Source: Pseudomonas grandcourensis (GTDB lineage: Bacteria; Pseudomonadota; Gammaproteobacteria; Pseudomonadales; Pseudomonadaceae). From it: a stretch of DNA of 64,000 bases. The notes beneath the pieces are model-generated. The model ran no database searches, was not told the origin of the DNA, and saw nothing but the letters and a program-made list of their open reading frames with translations. Location of the stretch: contig NZ_CP150919.1 in assembly GCF_039909015.1 (NCBI RefSeq), positions 4,192,501-4,256,500 on the forward strand. The letters run 5' to 3'. Shown here piece by piece: positions 25,627-35,024 of the stretch. Each line of letters starts with the position of its first letter. Within the stretch, counting starts at the first letter, position 1. The position numbers were made by a program, and so were the translations under genes.

Positions 25627-26469
25627 ATGCTCGACCGCAAGACCCGTGACCAACTCGATCGCCTCCATCAGCTCATGGCGGTTCAGCCGTTTGCCGTGCT
25701 GACCGGTGCCGGTATCAGCACGCCCTCGGGCATCCCGGATTATCGCGACAACCAGGGCGTGCGGCGTGGCCGGCAGCCGATGATGTACCAGGAATTTCTC
25801 TCGGCGCCGGAGTCCCGGCGACGCTATTGGGCGCGGGCGATGCTCGGCTGGCCGAGGGTGCGTCTGGCGCAGCCGAACGAGGCCCACGACACCCTGGCCC
25901 GTTTGCAAGACACGCGGCAGATCAGCGGCTTGATCACCCAGAACGTCGACACCCTGCACGACCAGGCCGGCAGTCGTGACGTGATCGAACTCCACGGCAG
26001 CTTGCACCGGGTGTTGTGCCTGGATTGCGGCCAGCGTAGCGAACGCGATTCGATCCAGCACTTGATGGAAACACAGAACCCGTACCTGGCCGGCATCGAT
26101 GCGGTGCAGGCGCCGGACGGCGACACCTTGCTCGACCCGGCTTTCGAGGCGCGCTTCCAGGTCCCGCACTGCCCGCATTGCGCAGGGGAACGGATGAAGC
26201 CGGACGTGGTGTTTTTTGGCGAGAACGTCGCACAGGCCACGGCGGCCAGGGCGATGGCGACCGTCGAACAGGCTGCCGGGCTGTTGGTGGTCGGCTCGTC
26301 GCTGATGGCCTATTCGGCGTTTCGCTTGTGCCGGGCGGTGGTGGATCAGGGCAAGCCGTTGATTGCGATCAATCTGGGCAAGACCCGGGCCGATGAAATG
26401 CTGGATTTGAAGATCGAGGGGGCGTGTGAGCGGTTGTTGCCGTTATTGGCGAAGCTACTTGGCAACTGA
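25627..26469 (+). CDS. Sir2-family NAD-dependent protein deacylase
   Basis: The 280-residue sirtuin shows G-A-G-I-S-T-P-S-G-I-P-D-Y-R near residue 28, T-Q-N-V-D near 108, the catalytic His in E-L-H-G near 126, a zinc site from C-L-D-C and C-P-H-C, and V-V-G-S-S-L near 225. It has the longer class II-like architecture with an insert between the zinc knuckles, as in the NpdA-type of pseudomonads. It should deacetylate or otherwise deacylate protein lysines. It starts 9 bases after a REP pair and ends before another. Confidence 0.88.
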   Translation: MLDRKTRDQLDRLHQLMAVQPFAVLTGAGISTPSGIPDYRDNQGVRRGRQPMMYQEFLSAPESRRRYWARAMLGWPRVRLAQPNEAHDTLARLQDTRQISGLITQNVDTLHDQAGSRDVIELHGSLHRVLCLDCGQRSERDSIQHLMETQNPYLAGIDAVQAPDGDTLLDPAFEARFQVPHCPHCAGERMKPDVVFFGENVAQATAARAMATVEQAAGLLVVGSSLMAYSAFRLCRAVVDQGKPLIAINLGKTRADEMLDLKIEGACERLLPLLAKLLGN

Positions 26470-26483
26470 CGAAACCCGATCCA

Positions 26484-26575
26484 TGTGGGAGCGAGCTTGC
26501 TCGCGATGAGGCCAGCACATTCAGAAAATTTACTGGCTGATCCACCGCCATCGCGAGCAAGCTCGCTCCCACAGG
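26484..26575. repeat. REP pair, family B
   Basis: Arms TGTGGGAGCGAGCTTGCTCG and its complement about 45 bases apart, between the convergent sirtuin and LysR genes. Confidence 0.87.
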
Positions 26576-26583
26576 GTCCAGCA

Positions 26584-27486
26584 TTAATTTAAGAGGAGTT
26601 TTTCCCCAAATTTTTCCTCTTTCAGCACATCAAACAACGCCTGCGCCGCCGCCGACAACTCTCCCCCCGGCAACGTCAACACCCCCAGCGCCCGCTCTAC
26701 AACCGGGTCGCGCAAGGTAATGCAACGCGCACCCAGTTCACGCATCTGCCCGGCGCACAAGGCCGGCACCGCGCTCACCCCCAGGCCACTGGCGACCATG
26801 CGCCCGACCGTCGCCAGTTGATGGCTTTCAAACTCCACCGGCAGCTTCATGCCGCGGGCCTGCAAATGTTCTTCCAGCATCACCCGCACCGTCGACGGAC
26901 GCTGCAAGGTAATGAACGGCTCCTTGAGCAGGGTCTGCCAGTCGATGTCATCGAGTTCGGCCAGCGCCGAATCCAGGGGCACCACCGCAACGAATCGGTC
27001 GATGTACAACGGCGTGAATTGCAGCGACGAGCTCTGGGTCGGCTCGAACGCCACCCCCAGTTCCACCTGGCGGTCACGGACCATTTCCAGCACTTGCTCG
27101 TTGATCACGTCATTGACCGTCACGTTGACATTCGGATAACGGGCGCGGAAGGTCTTGAGGATCGGCGGCAGCAGGTTGCCGGCGAACGACGGCATCGCCG
27201 CCAGGGTCACGCGACCGCGCTGCAGGGTGAAGCGCTGGCGCAACTCATCCTCGGCATTGTCCCAGTCGGCGATCAACCGGCGCGCCAGCGGCACCAGGGA
27301 TTCGCCTTCGGCCGTGAGCGCCACGTTGCGCGTGGTGCGGGTGAACAAGCGCCCGCCCAGGCCCTCCTCCAGCGCCTTGATGGTCAGGCTCAGGGCCGAT
27401 TGCGACAGGTGCAGGCGCTCGCAGGCCACGGCAAAGCTCAGGCTCTGGGCCACGGCCAGAAAGGCGCGGATCTGCTTGACTGTCAT
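26584..27486 (-). CDS. dhcR: LysR-family regulator of the dhcAB-atoB module (DhcR-like)
   Basis: A 300-residue LysR regulator with an N-terminal winged helix (F-L-A-V-A-Q-S-L-S-F-A-V-A-C-E-R-L-H-L-S-Q-S) and an effector domain. The start at 27486 is preferred over 27492 because GGAG lies nine bases away. It diverges from the CoA-transferase genes across a 140-base AT-rich gap, the same order as dhcR/dhcAB/atoB of P. aeruginosa, where DhcR responds to carnitine breakdown products. The symbol rests on that order. Confidence 0.8.
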   Translation of the reverse strand: MTVKQIRAFLAVAQSLSFAVACERLHLSQSALSLTIKALEEGLGGRLFTRTTRNVALTAEGESLVPLARRLIADWDNAEDELRQRFTLQRGRVTLAAMPSFAGNLLPPILKTFRARYPNVNVTVNDVINEQVLEMVRDRQVELGVAFEPTQSSSLQFTPLYIDRFVAVVPLDSALAELDDIDWQTLLKEPFITLQRPSTVRVMLEEHLQARGMKLPVEFESHQLATVGRMVASGLGVSAVPALCAGQMRELGARCITLRDPVVERALGVLTLPGGELSAAAQALFDVLKEEKFGEKLLLN

Positions 27487-27626
27487 AGTCATTGTCTCCA
27501 AAGCGGTACATTGTTGAGTTTTATCTATCAATCAACATTAAAAATCAACTTAACAAATGAATCTTGCGGCGAGACACTCAACCCATTCGGCTAGCCAGCC
27601 GCCCACAAAGAATAAAAGAGGTGCAT

Positions 27627-28325
27627 ATGGCAGGTTTCGACAAGCGCGTGAGTTCCTACGAGGAAGCTCTGGCAGGTCTTGAAGACGGCATGACCGTGAT
27701 CGCCGGCGGCTTCGGCCTGTGCGGGATCCCGGAAAACCTGATCAACGAGATCAAGCGCAAGGGCACCCGCGATCTCACCGTGGTTTCCAACAACTGCGGC
27801 GTCGACGGTTTCGGCCTGGGCGTACTGTTGACCGACCGCCAGATCAGCAAAGTGGTGGCGTCCTACGTCGGCGAAAACAAGCTGTTCGAAGAGCAACTGC
27901 TCAAGGGCGAAATCGAAGTCACCCTGACCCCGCAAGGCACTCTCGCTGAAAAAATGCGCGCAGGCGGCGCCGGCATCCCGGCCTTCTTCACCGCCACCGG
28001 CGTTGGCACTCCAGTCGCCGACGGCAAGGAAGTCCGCGAATTCCATGGCCGCAAGTACCTGATGGAAGAATCCATCACTGGCGACTTCGCCATCGTCAAA
28101 GGCTGGAAAGCCGACCATTTCGGTAACGTGATCTATCGCCACACCGCGCAGAACTTCAACCCGCTGGCCGCTACTGCCGGCAAGATCACCGTGGTCGAAG
28201 TCGAAGAAATCGTCGAACCCGGCGAGCTGGACCCGGCGCAGATCCACACCCCTGGCATCTACGTCGACCGGATCATCTGCGGCACGTTCGAGAAGCGCAT
28301 CGAACAGCGCACCGTGCGTAAGTGA
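27627..28325 (+). CDS. dhcA: 3-keto-acid CoA-transferase subunit A (DhcA-like)
   Basis: The 232-residue alpha subunit has the family-I CoA-transferase glycine loop [10 protein letters not shown] near residue 25 and G-G-A-G-I-P-A-F-F near 118. With subunit B it moves CoA from succinyl-CoA to a 3-keto acid such as acetoacetate or dehydrocarnitine. The start at 27627 has AGAGGTG upstream. It is closer in its N-terminal region to ScoA/DhcA than to PcaI, so I do not assign it to 3-oxoadipate, although that substrate would link to the ben-cat cluster. Confidence 0.85.
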   Translation: MAGFDKRVSSYEEALAGLEDGMTVIAGGFGLCGIPENLINEIKRKGTRDLTVVSNNCGVDGFGLGVLLTDRQISKVVASYVGENKLFEEQLLKGEIEVTLTPQGTLAEKMRAGGAGIPAFFTATGVGTPVADGKEVREFHGRKYLMEESITGDFAIVKGWKADHFGNVIYRHTAQNFNPLAATAGKITVVEVEEIVEPGELDPAQIHTPGIYVDRIICGTFEKRIEQRTVRK

Positions 28326-28361
28326 TCCCCTGCCCCCGGACCGAATGAAGGAATAACGACA

Positions 28362-29027
28362 ATGGCACTTTCCCGCGAACAAATGGCTCAACGCGTCGCC
28401 CGCGAAATGCAGGACGGCTTCTATGTGAACCTGGGCATCGGCATTCCGACCCTGGTCGCCAACTACATCCCCGAAGGCATGGAAGTCATGCTGCAGTCGG
28501 AAAACGGCCTGCTGGGCATGGGTCCGTTTCCTACCGAAGAAACCATCGATGCCGACATGATCAACGCTGGCAAGCAAACCGTGACCGCACGGACCGGCGC
28601 GTCGATTTTCTCCTCCGCCGAGTCCTTCGCGATGATCCGCGGTGGTCATGTCGACCTGACCGTGCTGGGCGCCTTTGAGGTGGACGTGCAAGGCAACATC
28701 GCCTCGTGGATGATCCCCGGCAAACTGGTCAAGGGCATGGGCGGCGCGATGGATCTGGTGGCCGGCGCCGACAACATCATCGTCATCATGACCCACGCGT
28801 CCAAGGACGGTGAATCCAAGCTGCTGTCCCAATGCAGCCTGCCGCTGACCGGCGCCGGTTGCATCAAGCGCGTGCTGACCGACCTGGCCTACCTGGAAAT
28901 CGAAAACGGCGCGTTCATTCTCAAAGAACGTGCACCGGGTGTCAGCGTCGAAGAGATCGTCGCCAAGACTGCCGGTAAACTGATCGTGCCGGACCACGTG
29001 CCAGAAATGCAGTTCGCTGCCCAGTGA
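28362..29027 (+). CDS. dhcB: 3-keto-acid CoA-transferase subunit B (DhcB-like)
   Basis: A 221-residue beta subunit with the catalytic Glu47 in [18 protein letters not shown] near residue 23 and the conserved [15 protein letters not shown]. The Glu forms the thioester with CoA. AAGGAAT precedes the ATG and it follows dhcA by 36 bases. It ends just before atoB on the same transcript. Confidence 0.87.
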   Translation: MALSREQMAQRVAREMQDGFYVNLGIGIPTLVANYIPEGMEVMLQSENGLLGMGPFPTEETIDADMINAGKQTVTARTGASIFSSAESFAMIRGGHVDLTVLGAFEVDVQGNIASWMIPGKLVKGMGGAMDLVAGADNIIVIMTHASKDGESKLLSQCSLPLTGAGCIKRVLTDLAYLEIENGAFILKERAPGVSVEEIVAKTAGKLIVPDHVPEMQFAAQ

Positions 29028-29038
29028 GGAATCATTCC

Positions 29039-30220
29039 ATGCAAGAAGTCGTCATTGTTGCCGCCACGCGCACCGCGATCGGCAGCTTCCAGGGATCCCT
29101 GGCCAATGTGTCCGCGGTTGACCTGGGCGCTGCGGTGATCCGCCAGCTGCTGGCACAAACCGGCCTGGACCCTGCGCAAGTCGATGAAGTGATCATGGGC
29201 CAGGTACTGACCGCCGGCGCCGGGCAAAACCCTGCGCGCCAGGCTGCGATCAAGGCCGGCCTGCCCTTCGCCGTGCCGGCCATGACCCTGAACAAGGTCT
29301 GCGGCTCCGGTCTCAAGGCCCTGCACCTGGGCGCCCAGGCGATTCGCTGCGGCGATGCCGAGGTGATCATCGCCGGTGGTCAGGAAAACATGAGCCTGGC
29401 CAACTACGTCATGCCTGGTGCCCGCACCGGTCTGCGCATGGGTCACGCACAAATCGTCGACACCATGATCAGCGATGGCCTGTGGGACGCGTTCAACGAT
29501 TACCACATGGGCATCACCGCCGAGAACCTGGCCGAGAAGTACAGCCTGACTCGTGAGCAACAGGACGCGTTCGCCGCCGCCTCGCAGCAGAAAGCCGTGG
29601 CCGCCATCGAAGCCGGGCGCTTCGTCGATGAAATCACCCCGATCCTGATCCCGCAGCGCAAGGGCGATCCGTTGTCCTTTGCCACCGACGAACAGCCACG
29701 GGCCGGCACCACCGCCGAATCCCTGGGCAAACTCAAAGCCGCCTTCAAGAAGGACGGTTCGGTGACCGCCGGCAACGCTTCGTCGCTGAACGACGGTGCC
29801 GCCGCCGTGATCCTGATGAGCGCTGAAAAGGCCAAGGCCCTCGGTCTGCCAGTACTGGCGAAAATCGCTGCCTACGCCAACGCAGGCGTCGATCCGGCGA
29901 TCATGGGCATCGGCCCGGTGTCGGCCACTCGCCGCTGCCTGGACAAGGCCGGCTGGAACATCGACCAGCTTGAGCTGGTTGAAGCCAACGAAGCTTTCGC
30001 CGCGCAATCCCTGGCGGTGGCCAAGGACCTGGAATGGGACTTGAACAAGGTCAACGTCAACGGCGGCGCCATTGCCCTGGGTCACCCAATCGGTGCCTCG
30101 GGTTGCCGCGTGCTGGTGACCCTGCTGCATGAAATGCTCAAGCGTGACGCCAAGAAAGGCCTCGCCACCCTGTGTATCGGTGGTGGTCAGGGCGTGGCGC
30201 TGGCGCTCGAACGGGCGTAA
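29039..30220 (+). CDS. atoB: Acetyl-CoA C-acetyltransferase (thiolase)
   Basis: The 393-residue thiolase splits acetoacetyl-CoA to two acetyl-CoA. It has Cys88 in N-K-V-C-G-S-G, His in [10 protein letters not shown] near residue 349, and the second active Cys in L-C-I-G-G-G-Q-G near 379, so the active site is complete. The start at 29039 has GAGGA upstream; an earlier Met overlaps dhcB and is less likely. It is the last gene of the module, closed by a strong terminator. Confidence 0.93.
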   Translation: MQEVVIVAATRTAIGSFQGSLANVSAVDLGAAVIRQLLAQTGLDPAQVDEVIMGQVLTAGAGQNPARQAAIKAGLPFAVPAMTLNKVCGSGLKALHLGAQAIRCGDAEVIIAGGQENMSLANYVMPGARTGLRMGHAQIVDTMISDGLWDAFNDYHMGITAENLAEKYSLTREQQDAFAAASQQKAVAAIEAGRFVDEITPILIPQRKGDPLSFATDEQPRAGTTAESLGKLKAAFKKDGSVTAGNASSLNDGAAAVILMSAEKAKALGLPVLAKIAAYANAGVDPAIMGIGPVSATRRCLDKAGWNIDQLELVEANEAFAAQSLAVAKDLEWDLNKVNVNGGAIALGHPIGASGCRVLVTLLHEMLKRDAKKGLATLCIGGGQGVALALERA

Positions 30221-30282
30221 GCCAACAGCGTTCAACAGACGGCGCGGGGACCCACGAAGATCCGTGACCGTCTGGAAAAACA

Positions 30283-30316
30283 CCCGGTGCGATGCAAGTC
30301 GCACCGGGTTCTTTTT
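30283..30316 (+). terminator. Rho-independent terminator after atoB
   Basis: Stem CCCGGTGCGA / TCGCACCGGG with a 6-base loop, followed by TTCTTTTT. It ends the dhcA-dhcB-atoB transcript. Confidence 0.9.
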
Positions 30317-30501
30317 GCCTGCGTTTTTTCGGGAGAACAGCGTTATCGTTCATCGCGGGCTGCCCAAAAAACGTATGCGCAAAGGCCTTTCGCACAAATC
30401 CCAAAGGGCCTGAATTTTGTATACAAGATTCTCATACACATAAAGCAATCCAATCGATGCAATGTTACCGTTGCCACCTCAAACAGGTCGGAGACGTGCG
30501 C

Positions 30502-31308
30502 GTGTTGATCCTCAAACTGCTGGTGATCCCAGGCTTCCTGCTACTGATTTCCCTGGCTGGCAAACGCTGGGGGCCGAGCGTGGCCGGTTGGTTGTCGGGG
30601 TTGCCGGTGGTAGTCGGGCCGATCCTGTTGTTCCTCGCCCTCGAACAAGGCCAGGGGTTTGCCGCGCAATCGGCCACCGCCGCGTTGTCGGCCATGTTCG
30701 CGATGATTGCCTTCTGCGTGACCTACGCCCAGGTCGCACAACGGGCCGGATGGCCACTGGCGCTGGTGATCTCGCTGTCGGTCTGGGCGCTGGTGGCGGT
30801 TGTCCTGTCACTGATCCCGACCTCCCTGGTGTTTTCGGTGTGTGCCGCCGCCACCGCGCTGCTCGCCGCACCGTACCTGTTCCCCACCGTGCAACCGGTG
30901 CTCAGCGGCCCGACGCCGAAATCCGACAAGCTCTTGCTGCGCATGGTGGCCGGTGCATTGCTCACCCTGGTCGTCACTTTGCTGGCCAGCACCGTCGGCG
31001 ACCGTTGGAGCGGCCTGTTGGCAGTGTTCCCGGTATTGGGCAGCGTGATGGCGGTGTTCTCCCAGCAAACCCGTGGCCCGGCTTTTACCGCCGCGCTGCT
31101 GCGCGCCACCGCCACCGGCATGTACTCGTTCGCCGCCTTCTGCCTGGTGCTTGCCCTGACCCTGCCGACGCTGGGGATGAACGCATTTGTGCTGGGCGTC
31201 GCGGTGTCAGTGGCCATGCTGGGCGTGACCAAACGCTTGCTGGCACGGCCGGTCGGCCCGACGACGGACACTGGAGGAACCGTCAAAGCACCGAAACACG
31301 TTCGATAA
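30502..31308 (+). CDS. Uncharacterised inner-membrane protein
   Basis: A 268-residue, strongly hydrophobic protein with about eight predicted membrane segments. The N-terminus L-I-L-K-L-L-V-I-P-G-F-L-L and the pattern A-G-W-L-S-G-L-P-V-V-V-G-P near residue 28 are repeated loosely in a second half (G-L-L-A-V-F-P-V-L-G-S-V near 176), so an internal duplication as in small transporters is possible. The GTG at 30502 is chosen because GGAG stands eight bases upstream; an in-frame ATG at 30457 lacks one. I do not recognise the family. Confidence 0.7.
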   Translation: MLILKLLVIPGFLLLISLAGKRWGPSVAGWLSGLPVVVGPILLFLALEQGQGFAAQSATAALSAMFAMIAFCVTYAQVAQRAGWPLALVISLSVWALVAVVLSLIPTSLVFSVCAAATALLAAPYLFPTVQPVLSGPTPKSDKLLLRMVAGALLTLVVTLLASTVGDRWSGLLAVFPVLGSVMAVFSQQTRGPAFTAALLRATATGMYSFAAFCLVLALTLPTLGMNAFVLGVAVSVAMLGVTKRLLARPVGPTTDTGGTVKAPKHVR

Positions 31309-31405
31309 TTTCGCACGACTAGAACAACAACCTCGCACGTCAATCGAACGGGTTTGCTTCAACATCGACCTCAGTTCCAACCCCTACCCGACTGAGGCCT
31401 GCACC

Positions 31406-32077
31406 ATGAAATTCTTTTTCCACCCGTCACCGAACCCGATGAAAGTTGCCCTGCTGCTCGAAGAGCTGCAAACACCCTACGAACTGATCGGCGTCGATAC
31501 CTTCAAGGGTGAGCAGCACCAGCCAGATTTCCTGGCGATCAACCCGAACGCCAAGGTACCCGCGCTGGTGGATGGCGATGCCAGCGTGTTCGACTCCCAG
31601 GCGATCCTGCTGCACCTGGCGCAGAAACATCAGCGCTTCCTGCCGACCTCCGTTGCCGGCCAGGCCGAGATGCTGTCGTGGTTGATGTTCATCGGCACCG
31701 GCCTGTCGCCGTTCTCCGGCCAGGCGGTGCACTTCCTGCATCACGCACCGGAAGATCTGCCCTACGCGAAAAACCGCTATTTCAAGGAAGTCGAACGTCA
31801 CTACCGCATTCTCGACGAGCGCCTGGCCCAGCATCAGTACCTGGCGGGCGACACCTACAGCATCGCCGACATCGCGTTGTGGGGCTGGGCCAACTACGCG
31901 CCCTACATCCTTGGCGAAAACGGCCTGGCGGCCTACCCGAACGTCAAGCGCCTGTACGATGAGATCAGCGCCCGCCCGGCCGCCCTGCGTGCCCACGGCC
32001 TGAAAGAGCAATTGGTGCTCAAGGCCGAATTCGACGAAGAAACCCGTCGCAACCTGTTCCGGCAAAACCAGGCGTAA
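31406..32077 (+). CDS. Glutathione S-transferase family protein
   Basis: The 223-residue protein has an N-terminal thioredoxin fold (F-F-H-P-S-P-N-P-M-K-V-A-L-L-L-E-E, cis-Pro in K-V-P-A-L, and D-S-Q-A-I near residue 65) and a helical C-terminal domain with Y-S-I-A-D-I-A-L-W-G near 150. It resembles the YfcG/Ure2p-like class with Ser/Asn instead of Tyr as the catalytic residue. It may conjugate or reduce disulfides; the substrate is unknown. GAGG precedes the ATG. Confidence 0.87.
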   Translation: MKFFFHPSPNPMKVALLLEELQTPYELIGVDTFKGEQHQPDFLAINPNAKVPALVDGDASVFDSQAILLHLAQKHQRFLPTSVAGQAEMLSWLMFIGTGLSPFSGQAVHFLHHAPEDLPYAKNRYFKEVERHYRILDERLAQHQYLAGDTYSIADIALWGWANYAPYILGENGLAAYPNVKRLYDEISARPAALRAHGLKEQLVLKAEFDEETRRNLFRQNQA

Positions 32078-32120
32078 TCCGCCGGTTCCAGCCTTCGAGG
32101 GTGATGAAATGAGTGATCAA

Positions 32121-32235
32121 TGTGGCGAGGGGGCTTGCCCCCGTTGGGTTGCGTAGCAACCCCAAAATCTCGGCAACGGTCGAAGACTTTGGGAGCGCTT
32201 CGCACTCCAACGGGGGCAAGCCCCCTCGCCACAGG
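32121..32235. repeat. REP pair, family A
   Basis: Arms TGTGGCGAGGGGGCTTGCCC and its complement. The interior (about 65 bases) is nearly identical to that of the copy at 36785-36902, so the whole pair moves or is copied as one unit. Confidence 0.88.
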
Positions 32236-32339
32236 AAAGCGACCTCACCCAAATGACCGCTCGGTAGAGCACACTGGAACGCATCACAACCTCCGTGGGA
32301 TGATCGCGCCCCACCGCGCGCCCATCCCTGGAGATTCCG

Positions 32340-32906
32340 ATGTCTTTGTTGAGTAAAAAAGCCCTTGTCCTGCTGCTGGCAGCCGCTACCGGCCTTGGGG
32401 CTTTGAGTGCGCAGGCCGCCAAGGCCACTTCCAGCGATGCGCCCGCCCAGAAAGTCTCGATGCTCGGCAGCAAGTTCACCTTCAACCTGCCCAAAGGTTT
32501 CATCGCCAACCCGCTGCCGGCCAGCCCGGACGGTGCCAGCGGCACCCTGTACAGCAACGAGACCACCAAGACCGTGGTGATCGCCGCTGAAAACACCCTG
32601 CCCAACGGTATCAGCGTCAAGGACAACGACGGCGTGTTCCTCGACGGCACCGTGGCCGACTTCGAAGCGGCGCAACACAAATCCCTGCCCGACTACAACA
32701 AACTCAGCGAGAAAAACCTGACCCAGAAAGCCGGGCTGGGCCTGCGCCAGGTCGACGGCACTGCCACGCAGGGCGGTGGCATGACTCTCACCACCACGCT
32801 GATGGCGGCATCCGGCACCCGCATGGCGGTGATCCAGGTGATTTCCCGTCCCGGCGACATGGCGGCCCACGAAACTCTGATCAAACAGATCGTCAGCGGA
32901 AAATGA
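32340..32906 (+). CDS. Exported protein, DcrB-like fold suspected
   Basis: A 188-residue protein with a Sec signal ending A-L-S-A-Q-A-A near residue 26. The mature part alternates short strands (F-T-F-N-L-P-K-G-F and G-T-L-Y-S-N-E-T-T-K-T-V-V-I-A) and ends with a helix, similar in layout to DcrB/DUF1795 proteins, but the match is not firm. It probably lies in the periplasm. GGAG precedes the ATG at a good distance. It is convergent with the esterase gene, only three bases apart. Confidence 0.65.
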   Translation: MSLLSKKALVLLLAAATGLGALSAQAAKATSSDAPAQKVSMLGSKFTFNLPKGFIANPLPASPDGASGTLYSNETTKTVVIAAENTLPNGISVKDNDGVFLDGTVADFEAAQHKSLPDYNKLSEKNLTQKAGLGLRQVDGTATQGGGMTLTTTLMAASGTRMAVIQVISRPGDMAAHETLIKQIVSGK

Positions 32907-32909
32907 GTC

Positions 32910-33626
32910 TCAGGGGTTGAGGCGCTGCAACCAGGCGCTCAAATCCTGTATCTCGTTGGCGCTGATGTTATGACCGACACCGGGGTAGGCGTGAAACTCG
33001 GGTTCGAGTGACACGCTCTGCAGCAGGCTGTTGGCTTCGGTGCCGTCGCTCAATGGCAAGCGTTTGTCCTGTTCGCCATGACCGATGAAAATCGCCAGCG
33101 ACTGGCGTTTTTCATCCGGTTGGAGCTCGGACTTGAGCACCGGCAGAATCCGTCCGCTCAACGCAGCGATCCCACCGAGCGCCTCGGGATGCCGCAGGCC
33201 TGTTTCGTAGGACATGATCGCGCCCTGGCTGAAGCCGACCAGGAACACCTTCTCGGGTTCGGTGTGATACTTCTTCGTGGCCTGTGCGACGAATTCCAGC
33301 AGCAACTGGCCGCTGGACTTCAGATCATCGGTCTCGCCGTTGTAGGCCCCTTCGCCCTTCTTGCGGAACCACTGATAGCTGCCCGCCTCCATCACCAAGG
33401 GTGCCCGCACCGACAGGTAGGTGTAGGACACAGGCAAGTCATCCTTGATGCCGAACAGGTCCTGCTCGTTGCTGCCGTAACCATGCAGGAAAATCACCAG
33501 GGGTTGATGGTTCGAATCGGCGTTGGCCTGCTCCAGGTACTTGAGCGGCAAGTCGGATTGCAGCGGGGCTTGGGCGTGGACGGCAGTGGATAGCAGGAGC
33601 GTGAGCAGCGCGAGAATCTTCAACAT
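32910..33626 (-). CDS. Exported phospholipase/carboxylesterase family hydrolase
   Basis: The 238-residue protein has a signal peptide (A-L-L-T-L-L-L-S-T-A-V-H-A) and an alpha/beta hydrolase domain of the carboxylesterase type: F-L-H-G-Y-G-S-N-E near residue 47, G-F-S-Q-G-A near 130, Asp in G-H-G-E-Q-D near 185 and His in G-V-G-H-N near 218. The catalytic triad is complete. The start at 33626 gives a proper signal sequence; the upstream frame does not. It likely acts on esters in the periplasm. Confidence 0.85.
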   Translation of the reverse strand: MLKILALLTLLLSTAVHAQAPLQSDLPLKYLEQANADSNHQPLVIFLHGYGSNEQDLFGIKDDLPVSYTYLSVRAPLVMEAGSYQWFRKKGEGAYNGETDDLKSSGQLLLEFVAQATKKYHTEPEKVFLVGFSQGAIMSYETGLRHPEALGGIAALSGRILPVLKSELQPDEKRQSLAIFIGHGEQDKRLPLSDGTEANSLLQSVSLEPEFHAYPGVGHNISANEIQDLSAWLQRLNP

Positions 33627-33712
33627 GGGTCTTCCTTCACGGAATGCAGGATTCGCGCACGAGCCTATCACTGTGAAGCAGGCAGGGACATCTCAGGCGT
33701 GACCGATGCCGC

Positions 33713-33780
33713 CTTCGCGAGCAGGCTCGCTCCCACATTTGAAATGCATTCCACTGTGGGAGCGAGCCTGTTCGCGAAGA
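33713..33780. repeat. REP pair, family B (inverted orientation)
   Basis: Arms CTTCGCGAGCAGGCTCGCTC and its near-complement, with a short 20-base interior, between two minus-strand genes. Confidence 0.82.
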
Positions 33781-33808
33781 GGCCAGTACAGACAAAGAAA
33801 TTCCGGGA

Positions 33809-34921
33809 TCAGTCGTTGATCAACTTGCCCACCCGAATCGGCTCGCGCCCGGCGACCTTCGCCTGCCAGCTGCCTGGCTGTGTGTAGCGCCCACGGTCGA
33901 TGGCGAAAAGCACGCCACTGGTGCCGGCCTGCACGGTGGTGACCTTGTCGTTCAACGGGTCGACCACCTCGAACAGCGCATCGCCCTTCTCCACCCACTC
34001 CCCGGCCTCACGCAGGAAGCTGACCACGCCGTGATGCGGGGCGAACAGGTATTCGGTACCTTCGAGCGGCATGCCTTCACAGCATTCGGCCGGTGCTGCA
34101 GGCCAGGTGCCGGAAATGAATCCCTGTTCGGCGAGGAACCCGAGGATGGCTTCGCAATTGGCCTGGGCCTGGTCGACCCGGGTGTCGCCCATGCTGCCCA
34201 GCTCCAGGGTGGTCGCCAGGTTGGCCGGTGGAATCGCCGCCGCCGGGAACGCCCTGGCCAGGCGCAGCCATGGCGAAGAACAGGACTCATCGAACGAGCT
34301 GCCGCCGGAGTCTTCACACAACAACGCCACGCCGGCCTTCAAGCGCGCCGCCAGGGATTGCCATTGCGGCCAGTGCTGCGGCAATGCGTAGATGTGGATG
34401 GCTGCGTCAAAGTCGCAATGCAGGTCGAGGGTGATGTCGGCGTCGCAGGCATGGCGCAGCAACAGGCGGTGCATGGCTTCCAGCTGCGATGGCGCTGCCG
34501 GCAAGCCGTCGAGGACCTGGCCCATGGTCTGGCGAATCAGCGCGATGTTGGCCTGGGCATCGCTGCCGAGACGATCACCGATCAACGCGGCCACCGGCGC
34601 ACTGAGTTCGACGAACGAGCGGTTGAAGTTCTTGCCGCTGCCCAGCTCGAAACGCCCCAAGTGGCTGCCTTGCAAGTGCTGGTCGAGGCCAATGGGATTG
34701 GCCACCGGCACCAGCTCGATCACACCCTTCAATTGTCCCTGTTGTTCAAGTTCGGCCAGGCGTTTCTTCAGTTCCCAGGCGGTGCGCATGCCCGGCAATT
34801 CGTCGGCGTGCAGGCTGGCCTGGATGTACACCTTGCGCGTACCCGCGCCATAACGAAAAACGCTGAGGGTGCGCTCGCTGCCCAGGTGGCTCCAGGGCAG
34901 TTTGTGATCGATGCGTTGCAT
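33809..34921 (-). CDS. Succinylglutamate desuccinylase/aspartoacylase family protein
   Basis: A 370-residue M14-like zinc enzyme with metal ligands H38-A-D-E41 and the third His in L-D-L-H-C-D near residue 168, plus a C-terminal beta-barrel domain (V-S-F-L-R-E-A-G-E-W-V-E-K-G-D, biotinyl-like). It could deacylate an N-acyl amino acid. The start at 34921 has AGGAG upstream. It follows the solute-binding protein gene on the same strand, separated by a terminator, in an order like aotJ and aotO of P. aeruginosa but without the permease genes. Confidence 0.82.
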   Translation of the reverse strand: MQRIDHKLPWSHLGSERTLSVFRYGAGTRKVYIQASLHADELPGMRTAWELKKRLAELEQQGQLKGVIELVPVANPIGLDQHLQGSHLGRFELGSGKNFNRSFVELSAPVAALIGDRLGSDAQANIALIRQTMGQVLDGLPAAPSQLEAMHRLLLRHACDADITLDLHCDFDAAIHIYALPQHWPQWQSLAARLKAGVALLCEDSGGSSFDESCSSPWLRLARAFPAAAIPPANLATTLELGSMGDTRVDQAQANCEAILGFLAEQGFISGTWPAAPAECCEGMPLEGTEYLFAPHHGVVSFLREAGEWVEKGDALFEVVDPLNDKVTTVQAGTSGVLFAIDRGRYTQPGSWQAKVAGREPIRVGKLIND

Positions 34922-34971
34922 GGGGGGACTCCTGATGTCTGTACGGTGAGACCTGTGCTGAAAATGATTGC

Positions 34972-35012
34972 ACAAAAAAAATGGCAACCGCGTCTGACGG
35001 TTGCCACTTTTC
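34972..35012 (-). terminator. Rho-independent terminator after the binding-protein gene
   Basis: On the minus strand, TGGCAACCG / CGGTTGCCA with a 7-base loop followed by at least eight T. It lies just after the stop of the gene at 35025, so most transcripts should end before the desuccinylase-like gene. Confidence 0.9.
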
Positions 35013-35024
35013 CAAACGGCTGGA

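Noticed and set aside
27591..30304. Long minus-strand frames opposite dhcA, dhcB and atoB
   Set aside because: Shadows of conserved enzymes; no start signals.
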